Positions 63,466-64,000 of a stretch of DNA of 64,000 nucleotides are shown here, piece by piece. This DNA comes from SCGC-AAA076-P13 sp964276145 (GTDB lineage Bacteria; Pseudomonadota; Gammaproteobacteria; Magnimaribacterales; D2472): contig CAXYDN010000007.1 of assembly GCA_964276145.1 (NCBI GenBank), positions 248,001 through 312,000 on the forward strand, written 5' to 3'. The notes beneath the pieces are model-generated. The model did no database searches. It had not been told where the DNA came from and worked only from the letters and a program-made list of their open reading frames with translations. A program made the translations under genes and the position numbers. Each line of letters begins with the position of its first letter. The stretch's first letter is position 1.

Positions 63466-63469
63466 AAAA

Positions 63470-63499
63470 AATCCCTATTAAAAATATTTAATAGGGATT
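63470..63499 (-). terminator. Rho-independent terminator of recA overlapping the thiolase RBS
   Basis: A 13-bp perfect stem, AATCCCTATTAAA / TTTAATAGGGATT, with a 4-nt loop, 17 nt after the recA stop, followed on the minus strand by a run of Ts. The 3' arm contains AGGGA, the Shine-Dalgarno of the downstream thiolase gene; the ATG follows the T run directly. Confidence 0.85.
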
Positions 63500-63516
63500 A
63501 GTGTATCAAGAAATAG

Positions 63517-64000
63517 TTATTTTGTAGATTTTGCTTTACTAGCAATAAAAGCTTCTCGAATTTCCATTAAGAGACTCTCTCTAATCTTAGCGTTTTCTTT
63601 TAGAAACATGCTGGCTTTAACCTTGCCTTGACCGATAGTCTCTCCATTCATTTTATAAAATGCTCCTGACTTCTCTATCAATCCAAGTTTGTGGCCATAG
63701 TCTAATATTTCACCTTCTGAATTAATGCCCTGACCATACATTATTTGGAATTCTGCTTGCTTGAATGGAGGTGAAACTTTGTTCTTAACAACTTTAACTC
63801 TAGTTTCATTACCCATAATTTCATCGCCTTCTTTAACAGCTCCAATTCTTCTAATATCCAATCTAACTGATGAATAAAATTTTAGAGCATTTCCACCTGT
63901 AGTGGTCTCAGGGCTTCCAAACATAACACCTATTTTCATTCTAATCTGATTAATAAATACTACCGTTGCTCCTGATCTTTGAATATTACCTGTTATTTTT
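63517..64000 (-). CDS. recA: Recombinase RecA (5' part beyond window)
   Basis: The visible about 160 C-terminal residues begin KITGNIQRSGATVVFINQIRMKIGVMFGSPETTTGGNALKFY, matching the RecA core (Walker B and L2 loop), and continue VRLDIRRIGAVKEG with a C-terminal domain ending KAKSTK. RecA forms filaments on single-stranded DNA for strand exchange and SOS induction. The reading frame runs to base 64000, so the gene is cut by the window edge only. The upstream LexA site, if any, lies outside. A strong terminator follows. Confidence 0.98.
   Translation of the reverse strand, partial: KITGNIQRSGATVVFINQIRMKIGVMFGSPETTTGGNALKFYSSVRLDIRRIGAVKEGDEIMGNETRVKVVKNKVSPPFKQAEFQIMYGQGINSEGEILDYGHKLGLIEKSGAFYKMNGETIGQGKVKASMFLKENAKIRESLLMEIREAFIASKAKSTK

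Overview
The window is AT-rich, densely packed bacterial chromosome. Gene content and gene order are gammaproteobacterial: murJ-ribF-ileS-lspA-ispH, iscRSUA-fdx-iscX-ndk-rlmN-rodZ-ispG-hisS-yfgM-bamB-der, dapA-bamC-purC, aspS-yebC-...-ybgC-tolQRAB-pal-cpoB and sdhCDAB-sucAB. Low GC, very short or negative intergenic distances, convergent genes that overlap at their 3' ends, a TonB-dependent receptor and the loss of genes normally present in these clusters suggest a streamlined marine gammaproteobacterium, possibly SAR86-like. That assignment is inference from gene order and style. No CRISPR array, insertion sequence, integrase or prophage was seen.

Layout. 1-5.7 kb: 3'-truncated TonB-dependent receptor, yidD, thrS, tRNA-Arg(CCU), a secreted NTF2-like protein and a PNPOx-like protein. 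5.7-11.1 kb: cysS-maf-folE, a PuuD-like membrane protein and groES-groEL. 11.2-20.3 kb: a VanZ-like protein, AmpG/AmpD muropeptide recycling, then ispH-lspA-ileS-ribF-murJ and msrB. 20.4-24.3 kb: a small possible winged-helix regulator with a palindrome-rich upstream region, pdxB, an acyltransferase and a MATE pump. 24.3-35.0 kb: one TCA-cycle block, sdhCDAB-sucAB-lpd-sucCD. 35.1-46.0 kb: the isc-to-der block (Fe-S assembly, RNA methylation, isoprenoid, His-tRNA, BAM and division genes). 46.0-53.0 kb: purC-bamC-dapA, bcp, perM, bepA and an ATP/ADP-translocase-like transporter. 53.0-61.0 kb: tRNA-Lys, the Tol-Pal system, a PD-(D/E)XK nuclease, yebC, aspS and an FmdB-like zinc ribbon. 61.0-64.0 kb: proS, a thiolase and the 3' part of recA.

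Most genes are housekeeping and easily recognised; the interest lies in departures from the standard layout. A small predicted Holliday-junction-resolvase-like nuclease occupies the place where ruvCAB normally sits between yebC and ybgC. The isc operon lacks hscBA although IscU keeps an LPPIK motif. ProRS has lost its whole editing insertion, and ThrRS has an altered editing-site motif. TolA has a very short middle domain. A perfect match to the type 1 IscR operator overlaps the end of purC and drives an iscR that appears leaderless. The recA terminator hairpin contains the thiolase ribosome-binding site.

One essential gene, sucA, reads as broken: a single extra base in a five-A run (31604-31608) separates an intact N-terminus from the rest of the protein. 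Removing it restores a protein of about 934 residues, so a sequencing or assembly error is the simplest explanation. The genes at both window edges (TonB-dependent receptor and recA) are incomplete only because the window ends.
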